From: Crocodylus rhombifer | Taxonomy: Eukaryota > Chordata > Crocodylia > Crocodylidae | DNA: 64,000 bases | Reading direction: 5' to 3' | Assembly (NCBI GenBank): GCA_038503035.1 | Contig: JAVSML010024014.1 | Span: 33,501 to 97,500 of the forward strand | Part shown: positions 48,945 to 61,200 of the stretch, piece after piece | Numbering within the stretch: the first letter of the stretch is position 1 | Layout: every line of letters begins with the position of its first letter | The notes under the pieces: generated by a model | What the model saw: the letters and a program-made list of their open reading frames with translations, nothing else | Told to the model about the DNA's origin: nothing | Databases searched by the model: none | Made by a program: the position numbers and the translations under genes

Positions 48945-49290
48945 GAATGAGCGGGAGGCTGGAGAGGAGCAGGAGAATAAGCAGGTGGCTAGAGATGAGG
49001 GAGGGGTGGCTGGGGCCGAGGGGGGGGGGGCCTTGGGGGAGTGCTGTAGCCCCTGGGGAGGTGGGGCTGGGACCCTGCAGGGCGGACAGTCCACGTGCTA
49101 TCCGGGGGGGCTCTGCCCTGTGTGGGATGGGGATCTACCCCTTCTAAGCAGCCCCCCAAACAGTCCCCCCACATCCATAGCACCTCCACACCTACCCACA
49201 CACTGAACCCCAGCCCTCCACACCCACATCTCCACACTCCCTTCCTGCAAACCCCACATCCTCCTATCACACACCCACCATGTGATAAGA
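48945..49290. other. G-rich then C-rich tract with quadruplex potential
   Basis: From about 48950 to 49085 the plus strand is G-rich (including ten consecutive G near 49021 and repeated GGGG clusters). From about 49140 to 49280 it switches to C-rich CCCCCC and CCACAC text. Several short frames across it are compositional artefacts. It may be the core of an unclassified repeat. Confidence 0.6.
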
Positions 49291-49429
49291 AACCAAAAAC
49301 AAACATCAAAACATATCAATATTTATAATTTATTTTATTATGATGATGGAGACAGTGGTAGGCTTCCAAATTGCTTTAAAATTGTAAATATATGAATAAA
49401 ACATTGCCCAATTGATTTGATCTCTTTCT

Positions 49430-49464
49430 GTATGTGTATATATATGTGTGTGTGAGTGTGTGTA

Positions 49465-49498
<34 letters not shown>

Positions 49499-49562
49499 TA
49501 TATATACATATGTATGTGTATCTATGTATGTATATGCATATATGTATATGTATATATATCTA
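49430..49562. repeat. Compound (TA/TG/TATG)n microsatellite
   Basis: A continuous alternating pyrimidine-purine tract of TATATG, TGTGTG and GTATGTATA units over about 130 bp. Confidence 0.95.
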
Positions 49563-49649
49563 GTGGTATTTTGTTTTACATGTGGAATAACATGGATATA
49601 GGAGCATTTTAATGAGTGATGTTGGGATTTTTTATCAAGGATTTTGCAT

Positions 49650-50300
49650 TTTTTAATTAGAGACCCCCAGAATTCCTGCTAGTGAGACAAGTGGCAGGAC
49701 CCAGGCAGAGAAGCCTGCTCAGAGCTGGCATCTGGGACCCAGCTGGAGGTGGCTGACCTCCTGGCCACTTGGGGCCAGGAAGACATGCTTTGACAGTTTA
49801 AAGCAGCCACCACACTGAGAACAGCTGGCCCAGTGGTTCAGATACTTCTAATGGCCCCCATCTGGGTCTGGCAGGCATGCAGCCTTAGGGCCAGGGGGCA
49901 GCAGGTCACACCCAGGCTGAAGCCTCTGCTGCCAGACTGCTGAAGTGGGTAGAAGGGACAAGGAACTCTCAGGGCTGCTTCAGCTGTCCAGCTGGCACAA
50001 GGGACAGTGTCCTTATGTACCTATTGGCTGGGCCCCAGAAGCTCCTGAGAGTATGTAGCCCTCAGCTACTTGCCAGAGCAGCTTTTTATACTGCTGGGGC
50101 CAGAACACATGCTGGCCCCAACCTCTAGCTCCCCTCCCAGCTGCAGATCTGGGAGGAGCCAGGCAGGGTTATTTTGCCCCAAGTGACAAATTTGCTCCAC
50201 AACAAAGTGCATGTCCAGGCATGTGTGCTGAAGCAAAAAGCCCTGGCTCAAATTTGTACTGCTTCTATTTGAGCTGGTGCAAGACCACGTGTCTGCATGT
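49650..50300. other. GC-richer block, unclassified repeat-like
   Basis: About 650 bp with TGGC/GCCA-rich text, ending near GCATGTGTGAACGTGTCC. That end resembles hAT-like termini elsewhere in the window. No matching left end was located. Confidence 0.35.
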
Positions 50301-51569
50301 GTGAACGTGTCCTATGTCCATCAAAACTGCTTTGTTTATACCATTTGATCTTTTCAACCTACCTTCCCCTCTCTGTAATGCCACCTTCCTTATCCTTTCC
50401 TTGTCCTTTTCCCATCCTTTGCATTTAAATGACTTAATTCTTTTCTATTTAGTACTCTTGCTCTCTACAATTCCATTCATAACATCTGTGTCAGTAGGCT
50501 GCATCTGTGGAAGCTTATACATTTCTAAACAAGTTGGTCTTCAAGGTGCCCTGCCTTCTGTCTAACTTCAGACTAATAAGATAATTACCTTTCCATATTT
50601 TCTAATTTCCTAGTGCTTGAATTTTAAGAGATTAAATTTTCCTGAGAAGGAAACAGCGCACTTACTGTACCCAAAACAAAAACACAAACAAACGAATAAA
50701 ACCCCTTAACACTGAGTTAAAGCATGTGAATATTATCAATGTGAAGTAAGTATGTTTTCTCTCTCTTACAGATCATAAATAGGTAATTTTTTAAATTATA
50801 TTTTTCTGTGTAACAATTAGAAGGAGTATATTTCTGTGGTATATGGACTGCACTATAGGTATAAAATTAAAATGCCTTTCAGTTGAAAAATACAAGTCAA
50901 TAATATAATCCTGGTTTGCTTAAACAAATATTGCTTGTTTTTCCTTCTGTGAGATGCACAGTCTATGAAGTGACTTCACCAGTCAACGGTAGACTGTTCA
51001 TCAAATGTAGCCAGGCTAAGTATGTTATATCTGGAATTATCTCTTGCGAATTGGAATTGTCTGTCCATTCTGTGACATCAAGACCAGGAACCTCAATTAT
51101 TCTTTGATCTTTCCCACAAGCAAGATAATAATTGGAAGTTGACAAAATTCATGCTCAGGTTGGAGGATATTGATTTCTGTTTGTCTTGCATCTTAACATC
51201 TAGAATACTACTGTCATGTATACTAAAACATGAAATTTACTGTCTTCATAAAAGTTTTACTAAATCAACCTCCATAGGAAGGACTTATTGGCAGCTTTTT
51301 CATTACTAAATGTAGTATAGCTAAAGGACCTGATTATTTTTGTGTTTAGGTAATTCTGCAGTGACTTCCATGTACACTAATAAATACTAGTTCATTTATA
51401 ATTCTGAGTATAATGTTACATTCAAATAGGCATCTATAATGTAATAAACCATAATAGAAATATTATCATCTGATGCCAATAAGCAAGTAGAAAGTAATAT
51501 TGTAAGGACCTTGCTAAGAACAAGAGTTTAATATTATGCTCAGAAATCATAAATGAACTACTGTGCAAT
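50301..51569. other. AT-rich sequence, no feature seen
   Basis: No repeat or gene recognised. A TCTCTCTCTTACAG acceptor-like string near 50772 has no convincing exon behind it. Confidence 0.45.
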
Positions 51570-51870
51570 CCACACAATCGCAACTCCCCTCCTGCCATGC
51601 CACACAGACATGGCAGGAGGCATGATTGTGAGATCACACATTAGATCCCATTGTGCCTTATTCCCAGTACAGTCTCCTAGCCATTGGGTGCCCTGTACTC
51701 CTGGAGGTGTTTCACATGACCCCACATCTGGGGGTACCCAGGCCCATGCCCAGCTGTACAGGCATTCCACACACCCTCAGGGCTGAGAGATTGCAGCACC
51801 ACTTCATGGATGCCAGGAGCCAGAGTCTCAGCAATCGCAATTTGCTTCATGTGCAAATTAAAGCTGGATA
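51570..51870. other. Small GC-richer block beginning with a perfect 12-bp hairpin
   Basis: CCTCCTGCCATG (51588-51599) and CATGGCAGGAGG (51609-51620) form a perfect stem around a 9-nt loop. CAATCGCAA occurs near both ends of the block (about 51575 and 51832) in the same orientation. Probably a small repeat. Family unknown. Confidence 0.4.
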
Positions 51871-52690
51871 GCAACCAGCTATAAAGTTACTATAAATTTT
51901 CCAGCAATAAAGTTATATCTGGTTGGATCTTTTATGGAGTGATAATTAATTTGCACATGTAACTGGTCTAAATTAATTGCTCAGTTAATCCAGTAATTGC
52001 ATAATACATGTAATGTATAAATAGGGTCTATAAGACAGTATGGTCAGAGATCACTCCTCTGTTTCCCAGCACCCACAGCTTTTGCCTCAGTGGGAACAGA
52101 AGTTCAGGGTAGAATATGCCAGAGTAGGATTTATCTAGTTGATCCATTCACCCTCTGGTTTGTAATCTTTTTCTTGACTTTACAAAGGGCCAAGGCTGCC
52201 CAAATTGCCAGATTCAAGAGAAGGGTTTGAATTATGCTTAACATGTGGTCTGGTAGTTACAGTATTTGCTAGAAAGCAGGTGTAAATTCAGACCCCCCTT
52301 GGTGAGGGAAGCCTGTAACCTATGTTTCCCACTCCCTGGGTTATTGGGCTATGAGACAGGAGATCTCTCCTCCATTCTGTTTTCAGAAGATACAACACAC
52401 AGGATGATACTATTGTTTTTATCATATAGCACATGCCCCTAATAAGTTTCACAACTTGTTTGGGAAAAGTAGAATGAAGGATTTTTTCTCCAAGTCTTCC
52501 TAGCCTGTCTTTACCTGGAATACCTTGCTTAGTTCTGGAACACCCTCTGATGTGTATAAGAGATAGAGGATTTTCATAAATTGGTGATAAAAATCACTGT
52601 ATACAGAAACTTGAATGTGAAAAGAGATTCACAGTTTAATTTAAGGGCACATGGTAAAAGTATACAAAATGTATTGCCCTATACAAGGTA
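51871..52690. other. No feature seen
   Basis: Mixed AT-rich sequence without recognisable repeat or gene. Confidence 0.45.
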
Positions 52691-52699
52691 TGCCTGCCT

Positions 52700-54060
52700 C
52701 CGCTCTATTATATGCTCCTGCACCACCTTCACCCAAGCAGTTGATCTTGCTTGCCAGGGACCCATGTGCAGACCCCAGAGGGTACCTCAGCTGACTTTGG
52801 GGAGACCCTCTAACTCACCTGCTACAACTTTGAATGGTTCTTCAGGGGAAGGGGTCTCCTTTGAGGGTGCCTCCAGGGCCATCACACGTCTCCGTGGGCA
52901 TTCACAGGGCTCTAACCTCCCCTACACCCCAGTCATGCACTATCCTTTTTGAGATGGGCCTCCAAGTCTAATCAAGGCTAGCCCCAATTGGTGTCTTCCC
53001 TGGTCTCCATGTTGCCTCTCAACGGTGACCACCCTGGGCCCTGACCAAACTCTGGTGGGAGGGTCTGGAGACCCTCGGCTTTTGGGCTTGTCTTCTCCGG
53101 TGACCTTAGCTTTCAGTACCTGCTGGTGGTAGCTCCCAGTGTGTTCTTGTGCTGCTCCTCTCTCCCCTTTCACGGGGTCCTAGCCACCCTTGCCTGGTGC
53201 TAAAGACTCTGCTAATCTACCCTCACAAAAGGGACCAAGATAGATGAGCCCTAAAGAGGACCACTGTCAATCCCTTGATCCTAAACCCCTTTTCCCTGAA
53301 ACACCCGATGTGAAGCAAAATGAACAAAGACACCACCTTGACTACCAGTAAGGCGTGACAGAAAAAAAAAGACAGGAGGGAGAATGCTGAAGGAAACGGT
53401 GCACCCACAGTGTTAGCTCCATACACCCTTAGCCCCCCAGTGCCCTTAGATTAGGGCACCCTCTGGGTTGGGACCCATACTTTCACCCCAGCCAGGGTCT
53501 CTCTCTCTGTCCTAATCGGGGGCTGTGACCCCGTTGCCTATAATTAGGAATCCCACGCCAGCACTTCCAGGGGTCACTGCAGGTCTCTCTGCCAGCTCCT
53601 TTGACCCCTGTCAGGCTTCTCTAGCTTGGGGTTCCCTGCCGCTCCTGCCTCGGCTGCTACTGCTATGGCAACTAGCCTCCCTGCCAGCTTCCATGCCGGT
53701 GTCTTCAATCCCCGCTGGTCCTCAGCTTGGGAATCCTCTGCGGCTTCCACTGCTTCTGCTGCTGCAGCAGCCACTGCTGCTACCTTTGCCAGCCTCTCTG
53801 CTGATGCCTTTGATCCCTGCCGGTCTTCCCTGGCTTGGGGAGCCTTTGTAGCTCCTGCTGCTTCTGCCACTGCTGCCGCCACTGCCATTGGCTGCAGCGG
53901 CTGGACGCCTTCTGCTTGGTGGTTCCCTGCTGGTCCTCCAGTCCTCGATGTCCCCCCAGTGCCTTTGGGGCTGCTCTTTATCTCCGTTGGGCAGCATCTC
54001 CTCCTGACGTCACCTGGTCCCAGCTGGATATAGGCGCGGCTAATGAACCACTGAATAATC
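52700..54060. other. GC-rich, LTR-like block with internal tandem repeat
   Basis: About 1.35 kb of GC-rich sequence is bounded by AT-rich flanks. It has the texture of the solo LTRs elsewhere in the window (CAGAGGGTACC, GGGGAGACCCT, an internal tandem array), and the minus strand has GATAAAGAGCAG near 53975 as a possible TATA-like site. I could not find TG...CA ends or a target duplication. The LTR label is a suggestion only. Confidence 0.35.
53591..53888. repeat. Three-copy tandem repeat of about 90-117 bp
   Basis: Each copy has a CTGCCAGC-like start, a segment like TTTGACCCCTGTCAGG / TTCAATCCCCGCTGG / TTTGATCCCTGCCGG, then CTTGGGG and a run of GCT/GCC/TGC triplets. Copies start near 53591, 53676 and 53792. 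Triplet richness removes stops, giving a 104-codon Ala/Glu-rich frame on minus and a 135-codon frame on plus. These are not considered genes. Confidence 0.7.
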
Positions 54061-54940
54061 TAGGAGGGGCATTTCAGAAATTATTCATAAAAACCTGAAG
54101 ATGCAAGCAATATATGAAAAGCATAGTGAAAGCTGTCTTTAGATAAAATCCTCCTGTCTCTCAGGTCTGTGCAGGGATATTCTTGAATTATCACACTTCT
54201 ACAGAGCATGAGACAACAGAATTAAAGGAACTTGGGAACTAACTAAACATATCATGACTGGCTTGTGGATCTACTGCATTTCATGATGTATAAGTTGAGG
54301 TTTGAAGCCCAATTTTTAACTCTTAGAATTCAACCTTGATTTGTACACCATATCACTGAACCCTGCTCAGTGGGATATAGGTTATTGTAGGGTTTATCTG
54401 CCACAGTTCCCTTCTATTGGGATTTCTCCCATTGTAAATAAAATACTTAAATATTCTTTGGGCTAGAGAGCAAGAAGGTGATGATTAAGTGATGGTTAGG
54501 ACTCTCACCTGGGAGGTGGCCACTGGGTTGCAGTCCATTTGCCAAAGAATATTTGTTTATAAGTAGCACCAACAGGAGTGATTTATGATTTATAACTCTC
54601 ACAAGCTATGATCTATTGTCTGATGTTTAGGAAACTCACCTGGGAGACAGGTAATATGGTTTCAAATGCCCTCTGTCAAAGGAAGAAAATGAACCTGGAT
54701 CAACCACTTCATGTGTGAGTGCTTCAGCCACTGAGATATTGAATAAAAAGCAAGAACAACCATTAATAATAATCTGGATATGTCATGACCCTTCTTTCCT
54801 CCATGTTTCTTACAAGTGCCCTCCCCCCCAAATTACCTATGTTGAATGAAATACTATTTTTAGGTTCTTTGGTGAGGGAAAATGTGAGGAGACAAGAGCG
54901 GGGTAAGAGGAAAGCCCCAAGAAACATAAATAGGGGTTCC
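54061..54940. other. AT-rich sequence, no feature seen
   Basis: Two phrases near 54498 and 54633 (ACTCTCACCTGGGAGGTGGC, ACTCACCTGGGAGACAGG) repeat loosely. Nothing else is recognised. Confidence 0.4.
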
Positions 54941-55690
54941 TCACCTTAGGAGCATAAGGAAGCCTGAATGGAACAGGGAGCATGCTGCTGTGTGTGCTTC
55001 CTGTGGATTGCTGGAGGGAGTGTGCAGAGAGTATTTCTGTCCCCAGAGAGGGGCGGCCAGAGGAGAACCATAGTGGGTGGACAAAGAAGACACTGAAGGT
55101 TCTCCCATCCAGCAGTGTTCTGTGGCTGACAGCAGGCAAGGGATGCAAGCATACTGGTCAGAGAGGTTGGAGGACCACTGATGAACCCCAGTAGGCATGG
55201 AACCAGAACACCACTAATTTAGACTGATTAACCCAGAAGGCTTTGGATGAACTGATTCAAGTTCATCCATCCCACGGCCTTGAGGGACACTTATTCTAAT
55301 TGATGGACATATAAGCCAATGAATCATTAATTAGAAAATGGCTTCATAAAACCTGAATGAATATATGTAAACTTCTAGGTGTTAATTTGGTAAGTCAGCA
55401 TTTAACTGCCAGCTGCATAAGGATGCTACAGGAACTAGAGCCTGACGTGTCATCCAGGGAATGGTAAAGATGGGGAGTGAGGGGAGGCAGAGCCCCACAT
55501 GCAAAACCCTCCATAATAACCCATCATCTACCCCACATCCAGCTCCCAAAAGTTAAAGGTACATCAAGACATGGCAGGTAAGAGAAGAACATTAGAAGTT
55601 GGTGGCAATACAGTCTGGTGCCCCAACAGCTTATTCAAGTAAGATGTTGAGCAGGTGTGGGCCACAGCCCTAGAGCACTCATCCCCAACA
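54941..55690 (+). mobile_element. LTR-like repeat, copy 1 of a pair
   Basis: Aligns by eye, in order and orientation, with about 57100-58270. Shared blocks are CCCCAGAGAGGGGCGGCCAG / CCCCAGAGAAGGGCAGCCAA, a GGAGGAGCCCCACA-like block, ATCCAGCTCCCAAAAGTTAAA / ATCCAACTCCCCAAAGTTAAA, and GTTGGTGGCAATACAG / GTTGGTAGCAACAGGA. A GTTGGTRGCA string is typical of the region just after an LTR in some gypsy-type elements, so this may be LTR plus leader. The phrase ACATCAAGACATGGCAGG recurs in the solo LTR at 12.1 kb. Boundaries are approximate. Confidence 0.5.
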
Positions 55691-56149
55691 GAAAACAAGT
55701 GGTATTCAGTTTCAGTCTAAGTTGGAACCATCTTTTTTCCAGTTTAGCAGGTGAACCAAAAAAAAATCCATTATTTGCACAGTTCTAGGGGTGTCTCAAC
55801 AGATGTATTTAGGCAAAATATGATTTGCTGCTGCACTGTGGAAGACAGGACATTTCTGTTCCTAACTACCATGCATATTTTTGCACAGATGTCCAAAATT
55901 TGAACCTCAGTAGAAGAAGTGACCCTTAAGTACACTGGTTATATTTGTTTGTGTACTATTTTGTGGGATAAGACTTTATGATCCATTTGTGATAAGAATA
56001 GAATGAGAATAATAGAATGTAAATAATAGATTTTTAGATTTTCTACTATATTATAAAGCAAATATTTAGTTTTTGATAACTCCAATTAGATAAGCAGAGT
56101 GTATTGAATTAGATTTGTGATTTGTGTGACATACTGTACTACTGCACAG

Positions 56150-56345
56150 TTGGTGCTTCTATATGAGATGCTTTACTGTGCATTAGACTAATCCTAATGC
56201 TCAGTAAAGCATCACTACCTACACATGTGCAGGATTTATTGTGCAGTAAGTTAGGCTATTGTGCATGGTTTTCTAGTACAAGAATACAGGTACTAGATTA
56301 ACTATGCATTAGCTACAGTGCAGTAGCACATGTGTAGATGCAATT
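56150..56345. mobile_element. hAT-like MITE, CTACAC-type ends
   Basis: The left end GGTGCTTCTATATGAG and the complemented right end TTGCATCTACACATG form a weak inverted repeat. The interior has TTTACTGTGCATTAG, GCTCAGTAAAGC and CTATGCATTAGCTAC, as in the 17.05-kb copy. Confidence 0.6.
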
Positions 56346-56349
56346 TGTT

Positions 56350-57099
56350 CCTGATCAGTCTGGGCATTAGGGGGCCACAGGGGGTGTGGTGGGGGGAACT
56401 ATCCATGGCTCTGGTGTTGAGCTTGGGATCACAGCCCAGCTTGGGAGTGCTGGCTGAGCAGCATCAGTGCCCTGAGCTCTCCCTTCACTATGTTTGCTGA
56501 GGGGATGGGGGAACTCTATGTCCCCAGTCCCAGCACTCAGCTCCCAGCTCCCACTGAGGTATTCACTGAATGGGCAGCACTAGGGCTGAGAGGGACAAGG
56601 AAGCTCTCTTTCTTTGGCCCCACACTAAAGGGACAGAGAGCTTCCCCCATCTTCTCAGCTAGCAAAGTGAGGGGAGAGTGTGGTGTTGTTGTCATTTAGC
56701 CAGAGGGCATTGCTCCAAGGTAGTGCCACCAAGCCAGCCTGCAATCCCAAGCTCCACACAGCTGAGCTGCAGAACAGCTCTTCCCCCCCTATTCTCAGGA
56801 GCCCAAGCCTGCCAGCCTGGGTCTGTCACTGGGGGAGCCTGGATCTCCCCCTGGCTGCTGCAGAGGGGTGGAGCAGGGCATAGAGGCAAGAGCAGCTGAG
56901 GATTCATCTGCGCTTGTTGGGAGCAAATTTCCTCCCCATGTGGATGTACATTGTGAAAGGAAGAGACATGGGAAGGAGAAAACCCCAGGAGCTGTGAACA
57001 TGAAACACCCACTGCAGGTACGGTGCAGTGGTGGCAAACCCAGCCAGAGCGTAGAGAGTGCCACTCCATTTTCACAGCATGTGCTACCTTCAGATTGTC
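56350..57099. other. GC-rich block with spurious long frames
   Basis: A 261-codon minus-strand frame begins at 57477 and runs to 56692 across this block and into the following repeat. It has no recognisable domain, is rich in Pro/Ser/Leu as expected from GC-rich non-coding DNA, and part of it lies in the repeat shared with 54.9-55.7 kb. I treat it as chance. Confidence 0.4.
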
Positions 57100-58270
57100 A
57101 AAGAGAGCACAAGCATGAGTATTTATGGCCCCAGAGAAGGGCAGCCAAGAGAGGACCATGTGCAGAGGAAAGGAGAGATACTGGAAGTCTTCCCAGCTGT
57201 CAGTGTCCCACAGACAACCATCCCCAAATTGAGCCCATAGATCAAGGTGATTGAAGAACCACTTCCACAACGTGGGGTACAATGCACTGGGGAGCTGACC
57301 AGACAGCTGGGGGGGACTGAGATGCGGGGAACAGAAGCCAGGAACCGGTGGAATGAGAGAGACTGAGGGAGCAGCCACCACCTGGAGATCTGTGAGTCTT
57401 AAAGGGGCACTACCTTTTGATGTCACTCTTATCTTCTCTTTTTTTGTTTGTGGAATTGGATTCCACACTGAAAACACCGTGAAGGCTACAGGAGTAAATG
57501 CTTCTGTCTTGGGGAAGGCACATTGACCCTGACCCTGAGGAGCTAAGGCAGGGTAACAACCCCAGTATAACTGATGTTGAGTTGACTAACCCATGAACTG
57601 GGGAAGAGTTGATTTTAGTTGATTATCTATGGGACCTTTGAGAGACTGATTTCATTTTTTGGTTGACCCAGAAGCCAGGAATGAATTGTTTTATAAATTG
57701 TTTTGGATTATGTGAAGGGCCATTTGTGGCCCTTCCATTTGATTGACTTGGGACAAATTGATTTTGATTGAGTATATAATGGGCCTTTAATGGCCTAATC
57801 ACAAAACATCAATTGATGTGTGATAGTTGTCTGATGGGCTTTAATGGATTTACCTTAACTGGAGACTTGGATTCTGTAATGAATCAATTTGGGGATGGAC
57901 TTGGGGAACCCAAATGAAAAAGGTTGACTCATACACTTCATATAGTATACCAGCAAGCAACAGCCAGGAGAATCCTCAGCTGATGCAAGATCCAGATCCT
58001 AATGGGTGTCATCTTGGAAGTAATTAGGAGTGTTATGGGAGGAGGAGCCCCACAAAGAAATTTCTCCTGGGATACCAGTAGAGTTGTCACCGGACCTCTA
58101 TCCAACTCCCCAAAGTTAAAAATAGAAAAGAAAAACTAGACTTCAACATGTGGGGGCCAGAGAAAAAGAAACATCTGAGGTTGGTAGCAACAGGACCACC
58201 TGTTTTTTCCCAATGGCTTTCTCAAGTGAAGTGTTGGATAGGCGGGGACCATGGCCTTATAGCACCCACC
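57100..58270 (+). mobile_element. LTR-like repeat, copy 2 of a pair
   Basis: Matches copy 1 at 54941-55690 but is longer because of an internal AT-rich tandem segment (57590-57920). It ends near GTTGGTAGCAACAGGA and GTGTTGGATAGGCGGGGACCA, corresponding to GTTGGTGGCAATACAG and GATGTTGAGCAGGTGTGG in copy 1. The two copies are too different to be the paired LTRs of one recent insertion. Confidence 0.5.
57590..57920. repeat. Diverged tandem repeat, about 60-90-bp spacing, with palindromic core
   Basis: Related cores occur at about 57626 (TATGGGACCTTTGAGAG), 57714 (GAAGGGCCATTTGTGGCCC), 57777 (TAATGGGCCTTTAATGGCC) and 57834 (GATGGGCTTTAATGG). Each is preceded by TTGATT/TTGACT-type text. The second forms a perfect 9-bp stem (57714-57722 with 57727-57735) around TTTG. 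Confidence 0.6.
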
Positions 58271-61200
58271 CCGATACACGTGTAGACATATGCCCAGGCA
58301 CAGTTTACTGTGCCTTATTTTACTGCACAGTAACCTTAAGGTGAATTAATTGCATGTATAGATGCATCCAGTATCAGCTCTGGATAATACTGGTTCAGTA
58401 TGTTTTATAGCAGTACCTAGAAGAGATTGTATCCATTGATTTTATGCATTAATCTATTGTGTTTTGTGTGTTTTATATATGATGGACATTCCAGAAAAAG
58501 CTGTCTTTACCTGTTCTCTGATTACACCGGTATATCTCAAAGGACAGTCATCTTCTACAAATTTGGATTTACAGGTACAAGATCTTGTAATCCATTATAT
58601 TTTCTGGTTAAGTTATGCTTGCAGACTTTTTGTGGCAATACAAGACATTGACAACCATGTTCTCATCCGGAATGTAAAAGCCTGGAGACAAACTCACATA
58701 CATACCACGTACCTAAAACCTTCATGTGCATTTTGCAAATATTATATTCCTAGACAAATACTGTGTCCCACAGAATCAGCACTCAAATTTTAACTGATTA
58801 GATTCACATATATTCAGTTTGTTGCCTGGTTGGGATTGCATTGTCAGAGAAACATTACTGTTTCATTCACTGTTTTGGTATGACAATCCTTCTGGCGGAG
58901 TTTAAGTTTCTTCATTTCTCTTCCATGTGAAATCTTTTCCTCCTAACCTCAGTTTTAGCTATATACAACACAAAGGAGGCTCATGCAAGGGCCTGAGAAG
59001 AAAATAAGACCAGACATCTTAGGCTGGTATTACATCTCATAACACATGACCTATTTCAGCACTAGTTTTAATTTTGTCATGGTGATTTGAGAGCCTTATA
59101 GCTAGAAATGCTCTGGAATGCTAGTTGGAATACTTAATGTTCTAACCATTACACATCATTTTCTAGGTATAAATTTGAAACTGCTCCATTTTGTCTGCGT
59201 CTCCTGACTGTGAAAATGACTTTCAAAATAAAAGGAAAACAAAGTAATCACTTTACTCCTTGAATGTTATGTAAATTAAATTTTGAAAAGAGCAAGTAGT
59301 GGGTTTGATAATTAGCTATTTTTGTGATTCGGGAGCTTAGATATCATTATTGCCTAAGTAGACCACTTTACTGTTACATTTCCCAAAGGCCTCAGATAAT
59401 TCATTTTGCTCTTTTGGTATTATAAAGTTAACATGCAGTAGCTGCAGTGATACCTGGTACTTGCAGACTACTTTATGTCTTCAAACCTTTCCAGATATTG
59501 ATTGAGCTTTTCCTTGGTGTCCTGTTAAAGAAGTCCTGAGTAACTGTGCCACTGCTATAGAAAAAAGTACAGACCAGTCCTTGCCACATAGAATTATATA
59601 ACACAGTGCTTTATCAGGTGTACATTATAATCCTTATTGAGTGCTCTGCCAGCTTTGTGGAACAACGTATGGTTTAGCCAGGAAGCAGTCATGGTTCACC
59701 CACTTCCTATGTACCTACTCAAAGGCTTAATATATGCTGGTTAACCCATTCCCTTTGCAGTCCAACTGGTATTTAGCATGTGCAAATGGGTCCATGTCAG
59801 GGCATGAAAAAGTTTTTTCATTATTTTCTACTGCTTGGCTGTGCAATAATCTGTTTTAGATGTATTAGCTCTCATAATGCTCCTGAGAGGCAGCATTGTA
59901 TTTTTATCACATACCACATCGTTGGGAAGACAGTATGGATTAAAAAAAGGTTTATAAGAGTCATGGCTGAAAGCTGACTGCATGGAACAATTCACTCTCC
60001 CTTAGCTAGCTCAGGGAGGGGAAAGCTAGATTTCAACCCTTTCATATCCACTGCTGAATTGGCAGCAGCCCTTGACAACCAAAAGCTACTTCCTGTTTGT
60101 CAGAAGCTGTGAGTGGGTTAAAACTGGACTCCATGCCTGCTGAATGCTGGCTGGAGAGAAATAGAGCCTGCAGAAACCCCTGCTTCTGTTCTGGCACAGA
60201 AATGAGCTTCCCTACATAAGAAATGGACCCGTGTGTTGGTAGGCTAACTCTTGAGGGAAAAGTGTGGAGCATGAAAGTAATATGGTATGTTTTTAAGCTT
60301 CTTTGAGTGTGTACCATGATTTAATTCAGTGCACAAGAAATCTAACACCTTGAACTAACCATGTGAACTCAAAACTCCAAATAACAGGGAGACAGCATTT
60401 TCTTCGTGTTTTCCCTCTTGTCCCTATTGAAAAAGGCGGTCTCCTTAAAATAACACCATGTTTTTCTGTTCTATGAAATTAATAAAAATAATTTTATCGG
60501 GTAAAATTCCCAGACTTAAATTTCAGAAAACCCAGCCAAAGAATTCTGATATTTTTCTTTAAGCAAGTTACAACAATTCATCTAAAATTCTTCCAGTCAG
60601 TTTGCATTCACGTTTGTATACTCTATCCATCTTCATATTATTTATCTAGCACTTCAAGCAATCCATGTACCAAGTTTTGGCCCTTTCAATTTTTTGTTTT
60701 CCTCTCTTCCATGGGAAAAACTCATGGGGATTTTAGAAATTGTTTGTCCTTATTTCTAGATGGTGTGTTGTGTGTTTATTGATGAAGGAAAGGTGGGGGA
60801 ATTATATTTTGCCCTTAAAATGAGGTTTCTGATTAGTCTTAGAACTTAGTGTATACTTCAGCTATGAGTACTCCCATGTCTAGATGTTGCAAAAATCAGC
60901 TATGCTGTTGTAGCAAGCGATCTGGAGGAGTGTAGTTGTTGTGTTACTGGCCATCTTAATGATTTCAGGTGAATGTTGTTGTTATCCTTTAGGGTGATAC
61001 TGTTATCTGATTTTATAATTATGCAATAATGAATATCTCACATCTCCCCATGTAAGAACTTGGTTACTGTAAAGGCAATTCTCCTTGAGTTTGTTGTACT
61101 TTTTGCATTATTTTGAAAAAAAAAGAGAAGAGAGAAAATGGGTCAGATTTCTTTCTGACTTAACTCTGCAAGTGTCTCAGTTCCACCAGAAATGAATGGA

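Noticed and set aside
53574..54033. Alanine-rich frames on both strands
   Set aside because: Produced by triplet-rich tandem units. No domain, signal peptide or splice context.
56692..57477. 261-codon minus-strand open frame
   Set aside because: No recognisable domain, compositional bias typical of GC-rich DNA, and partial overlap with an LTR-like repeat. Chance frame judged more likely.
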